Of a DNA stretch of 50,651 bases, positions 15,284-22,705 are shown one piece after another. The DNA is from Azospirillum sp. CAG:239 (GTDB lineage Bacteria > Pseudomonadota > Alphaproteobacteria > RF32 > CAG-239). The notes below the pieces were generated by a model. That model ran no database searches. It was not told where the DNA came from and saw nothing but the letters and a program-made list of their open reading frames with translations. The stretch is taken from NCBI GenBank assembly GCA_000436375.1, contig FR885507.1:1-50651 (forward strand). The letters are read 5' to 3'. A program made the translations under genes and the position numbers. The first letter of the stretch is position 1. Each line of letters starts with the position of its first letter.

Positions 15284-16714
15284 ATGAAAGTAAGAACCAG
15301 ATTTGCCCCCAGCCCGACCGGCTATATGCACATCGGCAACCTGAGAACCGCATTGTACGAGTATCTCATCGCCAAAACTAACGGCGGCGACTTCATTCTC
15401 CGTATTGAAGATACGGACCAGAAGCGTTTTGTAGAGGGTGCCGAAGAAATCATTTACAACACGTTGAAAAGAGTCGGCATGAACTGGGACGAAGGGCCGG
15501 ACGTCGGCGGCAATTACGGTCCTTACGTTCAGTCGCAGCGCAAGCCTTTGTATGCCGAATACGCGCATAAACTGGTAGAACTGGGCGGCGCGCATTATTG
15601 TTTCTGTTCCGCCAGAGACGCCGACGAGCAGAAAGACGACGAACAAAACATCAAGTTCAAAGATCCCTGCAAGCGCCTGAGCCTTGAAGAGGCGCGCGCC
15701 CGCATTGCCGCCGGCGAGCCTTATGTTGTCCGCCAGACCATTCATAAGACCGGAACTTCCATTTTCCATGATGTTGTTTACGGCGACATCGAAATTGATT
15801 ATGACGAACTGGACGAAGGCGTTCTGCTCAAGTCCGACGGTTTTCCGACCTACAACTTTGCCAATGTCGTCGACGATCATCTGATGGAAATCACGCATGT
15901 TGTCCGCGGCAACGAATATATTTCCTCGACGCCCAAGTATAATCTCATTTATGAGGATTTCGGCTGGACGCCGCCGGTTTATGTCCATGTTCCGCAGGTT
16001 ATGAAAGACGCGCAGCACAAACTCAGCAAACGTAACGGCGACGCTTCGTTTCAGGATTTGGTGGCTAAGGGTTTTCTGCCCGAAGCGGTTTTGAACTATA
16101 TCTGTCTGCTGGGGTGGAACCCGGGAACCGATGAGGAAATCTTCTCGTTGGAAGATCTGAAAAAAGTTTTCAAAATGGAACGCATCAACAAGTCGCCGGC
16201 TATTTTCGACCTGACCAAGCTGACCTGGATGAACGGCTGTTATATTCGTGCCCTCAGTCCGGAAGCTTTTCATGAAATGGCAATGCCGTTCTACAAACAG
16301 GCCGTCAGCCGCAATATTGACTTTAGGGTTTTGAGCGAGGTTTTGCAGCCGCGTACCGAAGTTTTGGGTCAAATTCCCGAAGAAATCAAATTTTTGGAGA
16401 ATGTGGCAGATTATTCGGTTGAACTTTATAATAACAAGAAAATGAAAACGGATCCGGAAGTTGCCAAAAAGACTTTGGCTCTGGCTCTGGAAACTTTGAA
16501 AGAGCAAACTTCCTGGGACAATGATACCCTGTTTGCCGCGTTGAAAACGCTGGCAGAGAAAGAAGGCTTAAAGAACGGTCAGATTCTCTATCCGGTCAGA
16601 ATAGCTTTGTCGGGCAGGGAAACCACCCCCGGCGGCGCGACCGAGCTGGCCGTAATCTTGGGCAAGGAAGAAACCTTGAAACGTATTTCCGAAGCCCTGC
16701 AAAAATTAGCTTAA
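15284..16714 (+). CDS. gltX: Glutamyl-tRNA synthetase
   Basis: 476 residues, normal for a bacterial class I GluRS, which charges tRNA-Glu. The HIGH-type motif is HIGN (16-19) within PSPTGYMHIGNLRTALY, and the KMSKS-type motif is KLSKR in AQHKLSKRNGD. The anticodon-binding alpha-helical C-terminal domain is present and ends normally (LGKEETLKRISEALQKL). Part of the zinc-binding region is visible as CFC and a later DPCKR. Many Alphaproteobacteria have a second GluRS that also charges tRNA-Gln for the amidotransferase route; the sequence alone does not show which type this is. It ends at a strong bidirectional terminator. Confidence 0.95.
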   Translation: MKVRTRFAPSPTGYMHIGNLRTALYEYLIAKTNGGDFILRIEDTDQKRFVEGAEEIIYNTLKRVGMNWDEGPDVGGNYGPYVQSQRKPLYAEYAHKLVELGGAHYCFCSARDADEQKDDEQNIKFKDPCKRLSLEEARARIAAGEPYVVRQTIHKTGTSIFHDVVYGDIEIDYDELDEGVLLKSDGFPTYNFANVVDDHLMEITHVVRGNEYISSTPKYNLIYEDFGWTPPVYVHVPQVMKDAQHKLSKRNGDASFQDLVAKGFLPEAVLNYICLLGWNPGTDEEIFSLEDLKKVFKMERINKSPAIFDLTKLTWMNGCYIRALSPEAFHEMAMPFYKQAVSRNIDFRVLSEVLQPRTEVLGQIPEEIKFLENVADYSVELYNNKKMKTDPEVAKKTLALALETLKEQTSWDNDTLFAALKTLAEKEGLKNGQILYPVRIALSGRETTPGGATELAVILGKEETLKRISEALQKLA

Positions 16715-16720
16715 AAAAAC

Positions 16721-16750
16721 AAAAGCCCTCTCAACCGAGAGGGCTTTTTA
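16721..16750. terminator. Bidirectional rho-independent terminator
   Basis: AAAAGCCCTCTC-AACC-GAGAGGGCTTTTT. It ends gltX on the plus strand and, because the other side is A-rich, also the cysteine-rich gene on the minus strand. Confidence 0.85.
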
Positions 16751-16756
16751 TCTATA

Positions 16757-17323
16757 CTAAAAATGGGCTTCGCAAGCAAAAGAACATATAGCCTGAGGAC
16801 TGCAACTTTGCCCCAAACTACTGAGGCAACCACCAGATAATTGGGTTCCATGATAATTTTCCAAAGAAGATTGTCCTAATCGTACTGTTGCACAAACGGC
16901 CGAAACCCCACCAAGAGCCCATTCCAAACCACCGGATTTTTTATTGTTACACGTAGTTTGTGCATGTTCTAACGTACCTTCGCCTCCAGCAATTGCAATT
17001 AAACCATGTCGTCCTTTATCTGTAATTTCCACTACTTTTCCAATACCGATACCATTACTGTCTTCATAAGTATCGCCGACCTTGTAAGTGCGAAGTGTTT
17101 CCTCATAGCCCGGGCAGTAGACTTGAGTATTGTCGAGCGGGCATTTGAGGATGGTTTTTCCGGAACAGTCGGCGGCGGTTTTGGTGTAGCCGAGATCGGC
17201 GCAGGACGGCGTCTTAATGCAGGTCTGCGCCGCGGAGCTGCAACAGCGGGTACACTCAGGAAGGCAGCTGCTGCATTGCCGACAATCCCTGCCCCGGATA
17301 CGAACAGAAAAGCAGTTGTCCAA
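16757..17323 (-). CDS. Cysteine-rich protein fragment, 5'-truncated (minus member of head-to-head pair)
   Basis: 188 residues without signal peptide. From about residue 28 onward the chain has the features of the cysteine-rich secreted family: CCSSAAQTC, then SCADLGYTKTAADC, CPLDNTQVYCPG, and a domain with KVGDTYEDSNGIGIGKVVEI and GRHGLIAIAGGEGTLEHAQ. The last 60 residues are unusual and end in CSFACEAHF. The first 25 residues (RIRGRDCRQCSS) lie on DNA that, on the plus strand, encodes the start of the neighbouring fragment, so they are probably not original. No Shine-Dalgarno or promoter lies in front. The piece therefore looks like the 3' part of a longer secreted-protein gene that has lost its 5' part at a rearrangement near 17236-17325. 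Whether it is translated is doubtful. Confidence 0.6.
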   Translation of the reverse strand: MDNCFSVRIRGRDCRQCSSCLPECTRCCSSAAQTCIKTPSCADLGYTKTAADCSGKTILKCPLDNTQVYCPGYEETLRTYKVGDTYEDSNGIGIGKVVEITDKGRHGLIAIAGGEGTLEHAQTTCNNKKSGGLEWALGGVSAVCATVRLGQSSLENYHGTQLSGGCLSSLGQSCSPQAICSFACEAHF

Positions 17324-17448
17324 ACAAATATTACAACAAGGAAGTCTGCTCCAAAGACAGCAGCTATATCAAATGTACTCCGACCTGCGGCTCGCGCATT
17401 GTCGATGACAATCCGTCCTATAAGATTGACGAAGGAAACTCCGGCGGC

Positions 17449-18300
17449 GTGGTTGTCGTTACCAAGAGCGGCTCTTATCTCCCATACGGCAGTACAGTTT
17501 ATTCAAACGTCAATTTTCCGCAGTATTCCGAATGCGCAGCCCTGTCAAAGCCGACCATAACCCTGACGGCAAGCAACGGCTATGCGGCTTCCATCAGCAC
17601 CAACCGGATTGAGAACATTGACTTTGTCGTCAATTTCAAAGCATGGACGCAGCCCGATTACTGTTCGGCAGCCTCACAATACAGATATTCTTCATTCTGT
17701 ACCAGCAGCTGTTCCTCTTACGACTGCTATTGCCGCAGCAGCTGTATGTCCAATTCCAGCTGCCGGGACTACAGCATCGAGTGCATGAATTACTATGACG
17801 CCATGGTCAACGGCAGCAGCCATATGGACCTGTGCGAAGTCGCCAACAACTACGACAGCTACTGCACCAATACAAATTCGCCGTCAGTGGGCGTAAAATT
17901 GGATCCGAACAAACAGATACGCACCGAAACCTATACCAACAATGGTAAGAGCAGCACCAGATACTACTATGAAGGCACGCTCAAAAACGTCAACATTACC
18001 GTTAACGGCAGCCCGCAGATTGCCGCTCAAATCGGCGGCGGCGCCCATTATGACAAAACCATCAAGTTTGAGGGCACCAACAGCATCAGCGGCGGCAGCA
18101 AACACAGCGTTTGGGCCCGCGGACACAACACTTACGCCTACGGCATCGTCCGCGGCGTGCTGCAGGTTAACTCCGGCGCCAAGCTGACTTTAAGCAAACC
18201 GGCCTGCATATACACACAATGGAACGGTTCGATTGTAAAATCGGGTACGGTTTCGGGTACGGTAACCACCAACTGCAGCACCTATCCGCTGAAGTGGTAA
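17449..18300 (+). CDS. Cysteine-rich protein fragment, 5'-truncated (plus member of head-to-head pair)
   Basis: 283 residues from GTG, the first possible start. The frame is open back to 17218, and from about 17236 it already encodes family-like sequence (SCNSGYTQEG, then NPCPGYEQKSSC and KCTPTCGSRIV). So the true start is missing, like that of its minus-strand neighbour. The region from about codon 85 to 150 of the listed frame is a serine/tyrosine/cysteine-rich block (SCSSYDCYCRSSC). The second half has few cysteines and looks like a beta-solenoid or jelly-roll: NVNITVNGSPQIAAQIGGGAHY, then GGSKHSVWARGHN and GVLQVNSGAKLTLSKP. Such alternation fits a surface-exposed passenger-like domain; no membrane anchor or autotransporter barrel is visible. 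A clean terminator follows. It is probably a remnant or silent cassette. Confidence 0.6.
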   Translation: MVVVTKSGSYLPYGSTVYSNVNFPQYSECAALSKPTITLTASNGYAASISTNRIENIDFVVNFKAWTQPDYCSAASQYRYSSFCTSSCSSYDCYCRSSCMSNSSCRDYSIECMNYYDAMVNGSSHMDLCEVANNYDSYCTNTNSPSVGVKLDPNKQIRTETYTNNGKSSTRYYYEGTLKNVNITVNGSPQIAAQIGGGAHYDKTIKFEGTNSISGGSKHSVWARGHNTYAYGIVRGVLQVNSGAKLTLSKPACIYTQWNGSIVKSGTVSGTVTTNCSTYPLKW

Positions 18301-18320
18301 AACCGAGAGCTAACAAAAAA

Positions 18321-18349
18321 AATCCCCGGCAGACATCCGGGGATTTTTT
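18321..18349. terminator. Bidirectional rho-independent terminator
   Basis: AATCCCCGG-CAGACAT-CCGGGGATT with T and A runs at either side. It separates the plus-strand cysteine-rich fragment from the convergent lipoprotein gene at 18355. Confidence 0.85.
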
Positions 18350-18354
18350 CAAAA

Positions 18355-18720
18355 TTAATTGACCGTCTGGTCAACTTCATAAGCGACACCGTCCGGCGAA
18401 ACGGCTTCGGTCACGGTTTCGTTGACAACCGTGCCGTTTCCCTGCGCCGGAGTTGCCTGGCTGCCGCCGGACATATTATCCGGCGTGCTGACCACGGCGT
18501 TGCCGTTCATATTGCCGCCGGCCGGCGCCGCATTTGCCGGAACCGCATTGCCGGAGGCGGCGGGTGTTACGACTTCATAGCCTTCTTCGACAATCAGCAT
18601 ATTGGCCGAATCGGCATTGCCGACATCAGCCGAAACCTGCGACTGGGCATTGGCGTCGCGGGAATCACAGCCCATCAGAGCCAGAGCCGAAACACCTAAC
18701 ATTGCTAAAGTTTTTTTCAT
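18355..18720 (-). CDS. Small predicted lipoprotein
   Basis: 121 residues. MKKTLAMLGVSALALMGC is a lipoprotein signal with lipobox LMGC, so cysteine 18 would be lipid-modified. The mature part is low in complexity, rich in Ala, Asn, Gly, Val and Pro, with few hydrophobic clusters, and ends EAVSPDGVAYEVDQTVN. No family is recognised. It is probably a small envelope lipoprotein that is largely disordered. RBS AAGGGGAAA is well placed and a promoter is seen at 18765-18792. Confidence 0.75.
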   Translation of the reverse strand: MKKTLAMLGVSALALMGCDSRDANAQSQVSADVGNADSANMLIVEEGYEVVTPAASGNAVPANAAPAGGNMNGNAVVSTPDNMSGGSQATPAQGNGTVVNETVTEAVSPDGVAYEVDQTVN

Positions 18721-18764
18721 CTAATTTCCCCTTATTGTTTGAATTTACGACGTTCCTCACTTTT

Positions 18765-18792
18765 TATATAAGCACTGATGCTTTTTATTCAA
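18765..18792 (-). promoter_or_regulatory. Promoter of the lipoprotein gene
   Basis: Minus strand TTGAAT (18792-18787), 16 bases, TATATA (18770-18765), giving a leader of about 35 bases. Confidence 0.5.
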
Positions 18793-18896
18793 TACGCCGC
18801 GGATTTTGCAAAACGATTTAATTCCAAAGCTTTAATTTCCGCGGGGAAAGCACTATATCGAAAGCCTTATTTTTGGTGTTGACGAAAGGATTGGAT

Positions 18897-19664
18897 ATGT
18901 TAAAATTGTTGGGTTTGATAAAGAAAAATTTTGGAGAAGACAAAGTGACCCTGGCTGATAAAATAATCATTTGGGATTTGGACAATACATTATACCGGAT
19001 TACCCCGGAATTTGCCGACATGCTGGACGAGGCAACCGCCATTGCCGCCATTGAGGATTTGGGCGTACCTCTCAACTTTGAGGAAGCCAAAGCCAAGGTC
19101 AAGGAATCTTATATGACATACCGCGACGGCGGCGAAATTTTCGTACAGCAGTACGGCATTGATCCGGAAGCAATGTTTCAGGCCTATCATAAGCGCAAGC
19201 CGATTGCGCCGATCGTTCCATACGAGAACCTGCTCGAAAAGCTGGAAAGCCTGCCTAACGAACAATACATTTTCTCAACCAGCACGCATGAAGTCTGCGA
19301 AAAAATTTTGAAACATATCGGGCTCTATGATTTTTTCAAAGGCCGTTTTTATTCGGTAGAAGATTTCGGCACCGTCAAAAAGAACGAAAGTTCGGACGTT
19401 TATGCCAAGCTTTGCCGCCGCATTAACGCCGACCCGAAAAACTGCATTTTTGTTGACGACAGTTACTCCAATCTTGAATTTGCCAAAGAGCTGGGCATGA
19501 CCACGGTCAGAATCTTCTACAATGAAAATTCGGCCAAGGACAAGACTTATATCGACGCCGCTTACAAAGGCATCAACAGTTTTCTGGACGAATATCTGCG
19601 GCAGGTTCCGGTCAACAGCAATTCCGCGCTCAAGGCTGCCGGTTCTGCGGCCGGCGTCCGTTAA
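18897..19664 (+). CDS. HAD-family pyrimidine 5'-nucleotidase-like hydrolase
   Basis: 255 residues from ATG at 18897, preceded by AAAGGA with good spacing; a TTG at 18873 is a weaker start. The HAD nucleophile motif is DLDNTL (D27 and D29). The cap region contains AIEDLGVPLNFEEA and EIFVQQYGID, and motif III/IV is IFVDDSYSNLEFA. This arrangement matches the Sdt1-like pyrimidine 5'-nucleotidases common in Alphaproteobacteria, which remove phosphate from UMP/CMP-type substrates. The substrate is inferred from the family. Its last 35 bases overlap the end of the convergent gene at 19630. Confidence 0.85.
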   Translation: MLKLLGLIKKNFGEDKVTLADKIIIWDLDNTLYRITPEFADMLDEATAIAAIEDLGVPLNFEEAKAKVKESYMTYRDGGEIFVQQYGIDPEAMFQAYHKRKPIAPIVPYENLLEKLESLPNEQYIFSTSTHEVCEKILKHIGLYDFFKGRFYSVEDFGTVKKNESSDVYAKLCRRINADPKNCIFVDDSYSNLEFAKELGMTTVRIFYNENSAKDKTYIDAAYKGINSFLDEYLRQVPVNSNSALKAAGSAAGVR

Positions 19665-20343
19665 ACCGGCGACAGAGATCGCTTTCCATCTGATAATTGG
19701 TCTGATTGTCGAGCTTGCTTTGCTCTTGCATGAGTTCGCTCTTGAAGTGGCGTATCAGCGGTTCGATTTCAGCAATATACATTTCGGTCAGCGTATTGGT
19801 CGCTTCATCGATTTTTGACGGCGAATCTATCCGATATGGTTTGATATCACGGGCAATTTTCTGCACGGAACGGCGCAGAGAAGGAATAAAATATTCAAGC
19901 GCGGCAGTGTTTATCTGATGATGCGTCTGTTCATGGCGGACAACGACATTGTATTCACAGGAACCGGGCTGCAGCTGATTGGAAATGAAAATGGTCGGAT
20001 CCTGATAGCCGATAAAAACGTTCAAGCTGGTCGGCACAACACAAATGTCCGTATCGTTGACAACCCGGCTGATGGTATTCAGCGAAACCTCCCAATTGAC
20101 GCCGACAACCGCCAGACCGGAAGCAAAAAGCCCCTGCTCGACAATACCGTATTGCTGACCAAGCCGCGTCAGTCCCTGCTGATTGTACCCGAAATCATAT
20201 TTCAGTTTTCCGTAAGAAGTGGTAAATTCGATTTCCGGTTCAGCCTTCAGCGTTGCACAGACATCGGTTTCCTCGGCAACAGACACAAAATTGCCGAGCC
20301 CCAGAAAAATGCAAAAAGTTAATATAAAAAAAAGTTTTTTCAT
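19630..20343 (-). CDS. Secreted putative metallopeptidase with HEQTH motif
   Basis: About 237 residues from ATG 20343 (an in-frame upstream ATG at 20355 adds four residues). Signal peptide MKKLFFILTFCIFLGLGNF with cleavage near residue 23. The motif HEQTHH at 137-142 matches HExxH, with a glutamate-rich helix further on (TEMYIAEIEPLIRHF) that may give the third zinc ligand. The size and the motif position recall DUF922-like secreted putative proteases, but I cannot confirm membership. Cysteines at about 29, 101 and 129 may form disulfides. The 3' end overlaps the HAD gene by 35 bases on opposite strands. The role is probably envelope proteolysis; inferred from the motif only. Confidence 0.7.
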   Translation of the reverse strand: MKKLFFILTFCIFLGLGNFVSVAEETDVCATLKAEPEIEFTTSYGKLKYDFGYNQQGLTRLGQQYGIVEQGLFASGLAVVGVNWEVSLNTISRVVNDTDICVVPTSLNVFIGYQDPTIFISNQLQPGSCEYNVVVRHEQTHHQINTAALEYFIPSLRRSVQKIARDIKPYRIDSPSKIDEATNTLTEMYIAEIEPLIRHFKSELMQEQSKLDNQTNYQMESDLCRRFNGRRPQNRQP

Positions 20344-20386
20344 GTAAAATAGCATACATAAGATTTCTTAACATAGAGTTGAGATT

Positions 20387-20953
20387 ATGCAAAAATCGTT
20401 TTTGTTTTCGTTTTTGAGTGCGGCAATCCTCTTCAGCACCCTTGCCGGCGCCGAATCTCCGGGGCGTTATGTGCGCAAACAGCTGAAGCCGAATTTTTTT
20501 ATTCCTCCCAAAGAGCTTGACCATACGGAAAAGCTGTCTGAGTTCAACTATTATCCCGGCGAAGAAGAGAACAAGGGCAGGCAGCCGCAGCAGGAGCAGG
20601 TTATCAAGATAATCAAAGCGCCGCAGGAAATCCCGGCCGTGACAGAGGTTCGGCAAACAGCGGACGCACCGGCAGCACTACCGCTGCCGGAAAACGTGCC
20701 TGACATATCCTCAGATACGGCGGAAATCAAAAGCGAATATATTGAATACAATAAGGACGAACTGGCGCAAATTCCCGAGTACAAGCAGAAATACGCCGAT
20801 TATATCAACGACCTGAAAGTCATTGCCGAAACGGGGCAAGTGCCAGAAAATCCCCGCGTCGTTTTTGATCTGACCAAAATGAGTACCAACGAACGTCTGG
20901 TCGTTACCGACAAATTCGGTCTGAAACCGGTTGAACCTACAGCTGCACAATAA
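20387..20953 (+). CDS. Secreted protein of unknown function
   Basis: 188 residues with signal peptide MQKSFLFSFLSAAILFSTLAGA. The mature chain is hydrophilic, rich in Glu, Pro and Lys, with a low-complexity middle (EENKGRQPQQEQ, then AADAPAALPLPE-like sequence). It continues with a predicted helical acidic part (IPEYKQKYADYINDLKVIAETG) and ends at AAQ. No motif is recognised. It is 43 bases from the divergent HEQTH gene and 9 bases before the acetyltransferase gene, so it is likely the first gene of a two-gene unit. Confidence 0.7.
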   Translation: MQKSFLFSFLSAAILFSTLAGAESPGRYVRKQLKPNFFIPPKELDHTEKLSEFNYYPGEEENKGRQPQQEQVIKIIKAPQEIPAVTEVRQTADAPAALPLPENVPDISSDTAEIKSEYIEYNKDELAQIPEYKQKYADYINDLKVIAETGQVPENPRVVFDLTKMSTNERLVVTDKFGLKPVEPTAAQ

Positions 20954-20962
20954 GGAGAAAAT

Positions 20963-21514
20963 ATGGATAAACCGCTTAAAATCATTTCGGAAATCAAAAC
21001 GCCGCGACTGACGGCACGCGCGGCGACAACCGCAATGACTGACGGGCTTTTCCACGCCATTGACATATCGCGCAACAGACTGCGCGAGTTTCTCTTCTGG
21101 GTTGACAATGTGCAAAAAGTGGAAGACGAACGCAAAACACTGTCTGATTTTGCCGAAGGATGGGAAAAAGGCGAAATCTTCGCATATGTTTTATATAATA
21201 CAGACGAAAAAATCGTCGGCACCATCGACGTTCACAACATTTCGTACGGCAATCATTTTGCCGAACTTGGCTATTGGCTGAAAGACGGCGAAACCGGCAA
21301 AGGCTATATTTCGGAAATTCTTCCGTATGTCGAAAAAATATTTTTTGCAGCCGGGTTACACCGTTTGGTCATTGAATGCGAGACCGACAATATTGCATCG
21401 GCGGCGGTTGCCGAACGCAACGGCTATGTTTTTGAAGGCATTGCCGCAGGAAAGGTATTCGGTTACGGCAGATACCGCGACTGTAAGGTTTATGCAAAAG
21501 TTTCAGGGAACTAA
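20963..21514 (+). CDS. RimJ/RimL-type GNAT N-acetyltransferase
   Basis: 183 residues. The GNAT core is visible: a beta strand IVGTIDVHNISY, then ELGYWL, and motif A GETGKGYISEILPYV, the acetyl-CoA-binding loop. It continues with LHRLVIECETDNIASAAVAERNGYVFEGI, the motif-B signature of RimJ/RimL-like ribosomal protein or peptide N-acetyltransferases. The substrate cannot be deduced. AAGGAGAAAAT precedes the ATG, and the gene lies 9 bases after the secreted protein at 20387. Confidence 0.88.
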   Translation: MDKPLKIISEIKTPRLTARAATTAMTDGLFHAIDISRNRLREFLFWVDNVQKVEDERKTLSDFAEGWEKGEIFAYVLYNTDEKIVGTIDVHNISYGNHFAELGYWLKDGETGKGYISEILPYVEKIFFAAGLHRLVIECETDNIASAAVAERNGYVFEGIAAGKVFGYGRYRDCKVYAKVSGN

Positions 21515-21578
21515 AATTCTACAAAAAAAATTACACACCCATTAATGGTTTACATATAAAAATATAAAATACCTAAGG

Positions 21579-21607
21579 TTGACATTTTTTATAAATAAGT
21601 ATAAGCT
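21579..21607 (+). promoter_or_regulatory. Promoter of the free-standing RNA
   Basis: TTGACA at 21579-21584 with TAAGCT at 21602-21607 (17-base spacer) or TATAAG at 21600-21605 (15-base spacer). The -35 is perfect. Transcription would start near 21612, where no reading frame begins. Confidence 0.6.
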
Positions 21608-21611
21608 TATT

Positions 21612-21816
21612 TTCAAGGCGTTTGTTTGAACCTTTTCGGTGTAATCCCCCCGAAAGTCAAAGTTCGGCAACAAACGCCCGCAGGCTCCGTTTAACGTCTG
21701 AATTGTTTAATACAGTTTACGGCAAGGTCATACATACACACTAACAACCTTTCGGAGCCTGTCCTTTTTATTTCAGAAAATGCAACAAAGCCTCCTCATT
21801 CGGGAGGCTTTATTAT
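21612..21816 (+). ncRNA. Candidate structured non-coding RNA, family not recognised
   Basis: The 365-base gap between the acetyltransferase and trcR genes contains a promoter, two long stem structures and a terminator but no protein gene. Stem 1 pairs GGCGTTTGTT (21617-21626) with AACAAACGCC (21669-21678), with inner pairings GAAC/GTTC and TTTCGG/CCGAAA. Stem 2 pairs CAGGCTCCG (21681-21689) with CGGAGCCTG (21753-21761) and encloses further hairpins: CTGAATT-GTTT-AATACAG (one mismatch) and AAGGT/ACCTT. A terminator hairpin AAAGCCTCC-TCATTC-GGGAGGCTTT (21787-21813) closes it. I compared it by eye with 6S, 4.5S, RNase P and permuted tmRNA and saw none of their signatures. The predicted length is 160-200 bases. 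Confidence 0.6.
21787..21816. terminator. Rho-independent terminator of the candidate RNA
   Basis: AAAGCCTCC-TCATTC-GGGAGGCTTTATT, nine-base stem and T-rich tail; also workable on the minus strand. Confidence 0.8.
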
Positions 21817-21846
21817 TTGTTTTACACCCGAAAACACTCGACAAAA

Positions 21847-21871
21847 AAACCCCTCGGTTGAGGGGCTTTTT
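21847..21871 (-). terminator. Terminator of trcR
   Basis: Minus strand AAAAGCCCCTC-AACC-GAGGGG followed by a run of seven Ts, just behind the trcR stop codon. Confidence 0.85.
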
Positions 21872-21879
21872 GCAGATTA

Positions 21880-22599
21880 TCAGGCCGCTTTGGTCTTCTT
21901 GGCGGTTTTAGCCTTTTTGACCGGCGCCTTTTTTTCTTTTGCGGCCTTTTCCTTTTTGGGAGCCGCTTTCTTTTCTTTCTTGGGAGAAGACTTCTTTTCA
22001 GCCTTGGCTTTTTCTTCTTTAGCCTTGGGTTCTTTTGCCTTTTTTTCCTTGACCTTGACCGTTTTTTCCTTTTTGGCGGCACGAGCCTTGGAAATGCTGA
22101 TGGCATTGTCCAAATCCTTTTCCGTGCAAAGACCGACGGCTACCGGATTTTTAGCCCGGATATTGGCCATATCCTTATGCGTGCCGGTACGGATTGCTTC
22201 AATCGTCGGCTTGGTGGTTCCGACCAGTTTGCAAATCTGCGAATCGATGATTTCCGGACAATTTTTCAAAATCCACAGAACGGCGCTGGGTTTGTCGCTG
22301 CGCTGCGAAGGCGAAAGCATTTTCTTGGCTTTGGCGTTTTTGGCCTTGACGTTGCGCTCCAATTCGTTCGCCTGAAGGGAGGCTCTGCGGTCAGCTTCGC
22401 ATCTTCTGATTTCTTCGACGGTCAACTGGCCGTTTTCAACCGGACTTACGCCCAAAATATTGAAAGCCACGTCGCCGTCGGCAATAGCCTGAATTTCAAG
22501 TTCGTGAAGTTCACAGAATTCGGCAATCTGACGAAAAGTCAGGGTCGTATTCTCAACCAGCCATACAGCAGTAGCTCTGGGCATTAAAGGGGCTGTCAT
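21880..22599 (-). CDS. trcR: TrcR-like cell-cycle transcriptional regulator (DUF1013) with a lysine-rich tail
   Basis: 239 residues. The first 165 residues match the DUF1013/TrcR family, an alphaproteobacterial regulator described in Caulobacter: PRATAVWLVENTTLTFRQIA, then HELEIQAIADGD, RRCEADRRASLQ and SDKPSAVLWILKNCPEI. Helical segments of this domain are thought to contact DNA and RNA polymerase. Residues from about 168 to 239 form a tail built almost only of Lys, Ala, Glu and Pro with PKKEKKA-type repeats, resembling histone H1-like tails. The tail should bind DNA or RNA non-specifically. AAAGGA precedes the ATG, and the gene has its own terminator. The family is well supported; that this copy controls the cell cycle is by analogy. 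Confidence 0.85.
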   Translation of the reverse strand: MTAPLMPRATAVWLVENTTLTFRQIAEFCELHELEIQAIADGDVAFNILGVSPVENGQLTVEEIRRCEADRRASLQANELERNVKAKNAKAKKMLSPSQRSDKPSAVLWILKNCPEIIDSQICKLVGTTKPTIEAIRTGTHKDMANIRAKNPVAVGLCTEKDLDNAISISKARAAKKEKTVKVKEKKAKEPKAKEEKAKAEKKSSPKKEKKAAPKKEKAAKEKKAPVKKAKTAKKTKAA

Positions 22600-22635
22600 T
22601 TCAATATCCTTTCTTAAATTCTATTCTTATCTAAA

Positions 22636-22671
22636 AAAACATTCTCTATTCCAGAGAATAGAGAATGTTTG
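22636..22671 (-). terminator. Terminator of the 22706-23542 gene
   Basis: A 15-base perfect stem AAACATTCTCTATTC / GAATAGAGAATGTTT with a 4-base loop; on the minus strand it is followed by TTTTTTT. It stands between this gene and trcR, so trcR has its own transcription start. Confidence 0.85.
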
Positions 22672-22705
22672 CCGATTATACAAGATTTTTTTTGCTAAAT
22701 TAAAT

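Noticed and set aside
21612..21775. Permuted tmRNA or 4.5S RNA as identity of the standalone RNA
   Set aside because: No T-arm, CCA end, tag reading frame of the usual type, or SRP tetraloop signature could be found by eye.
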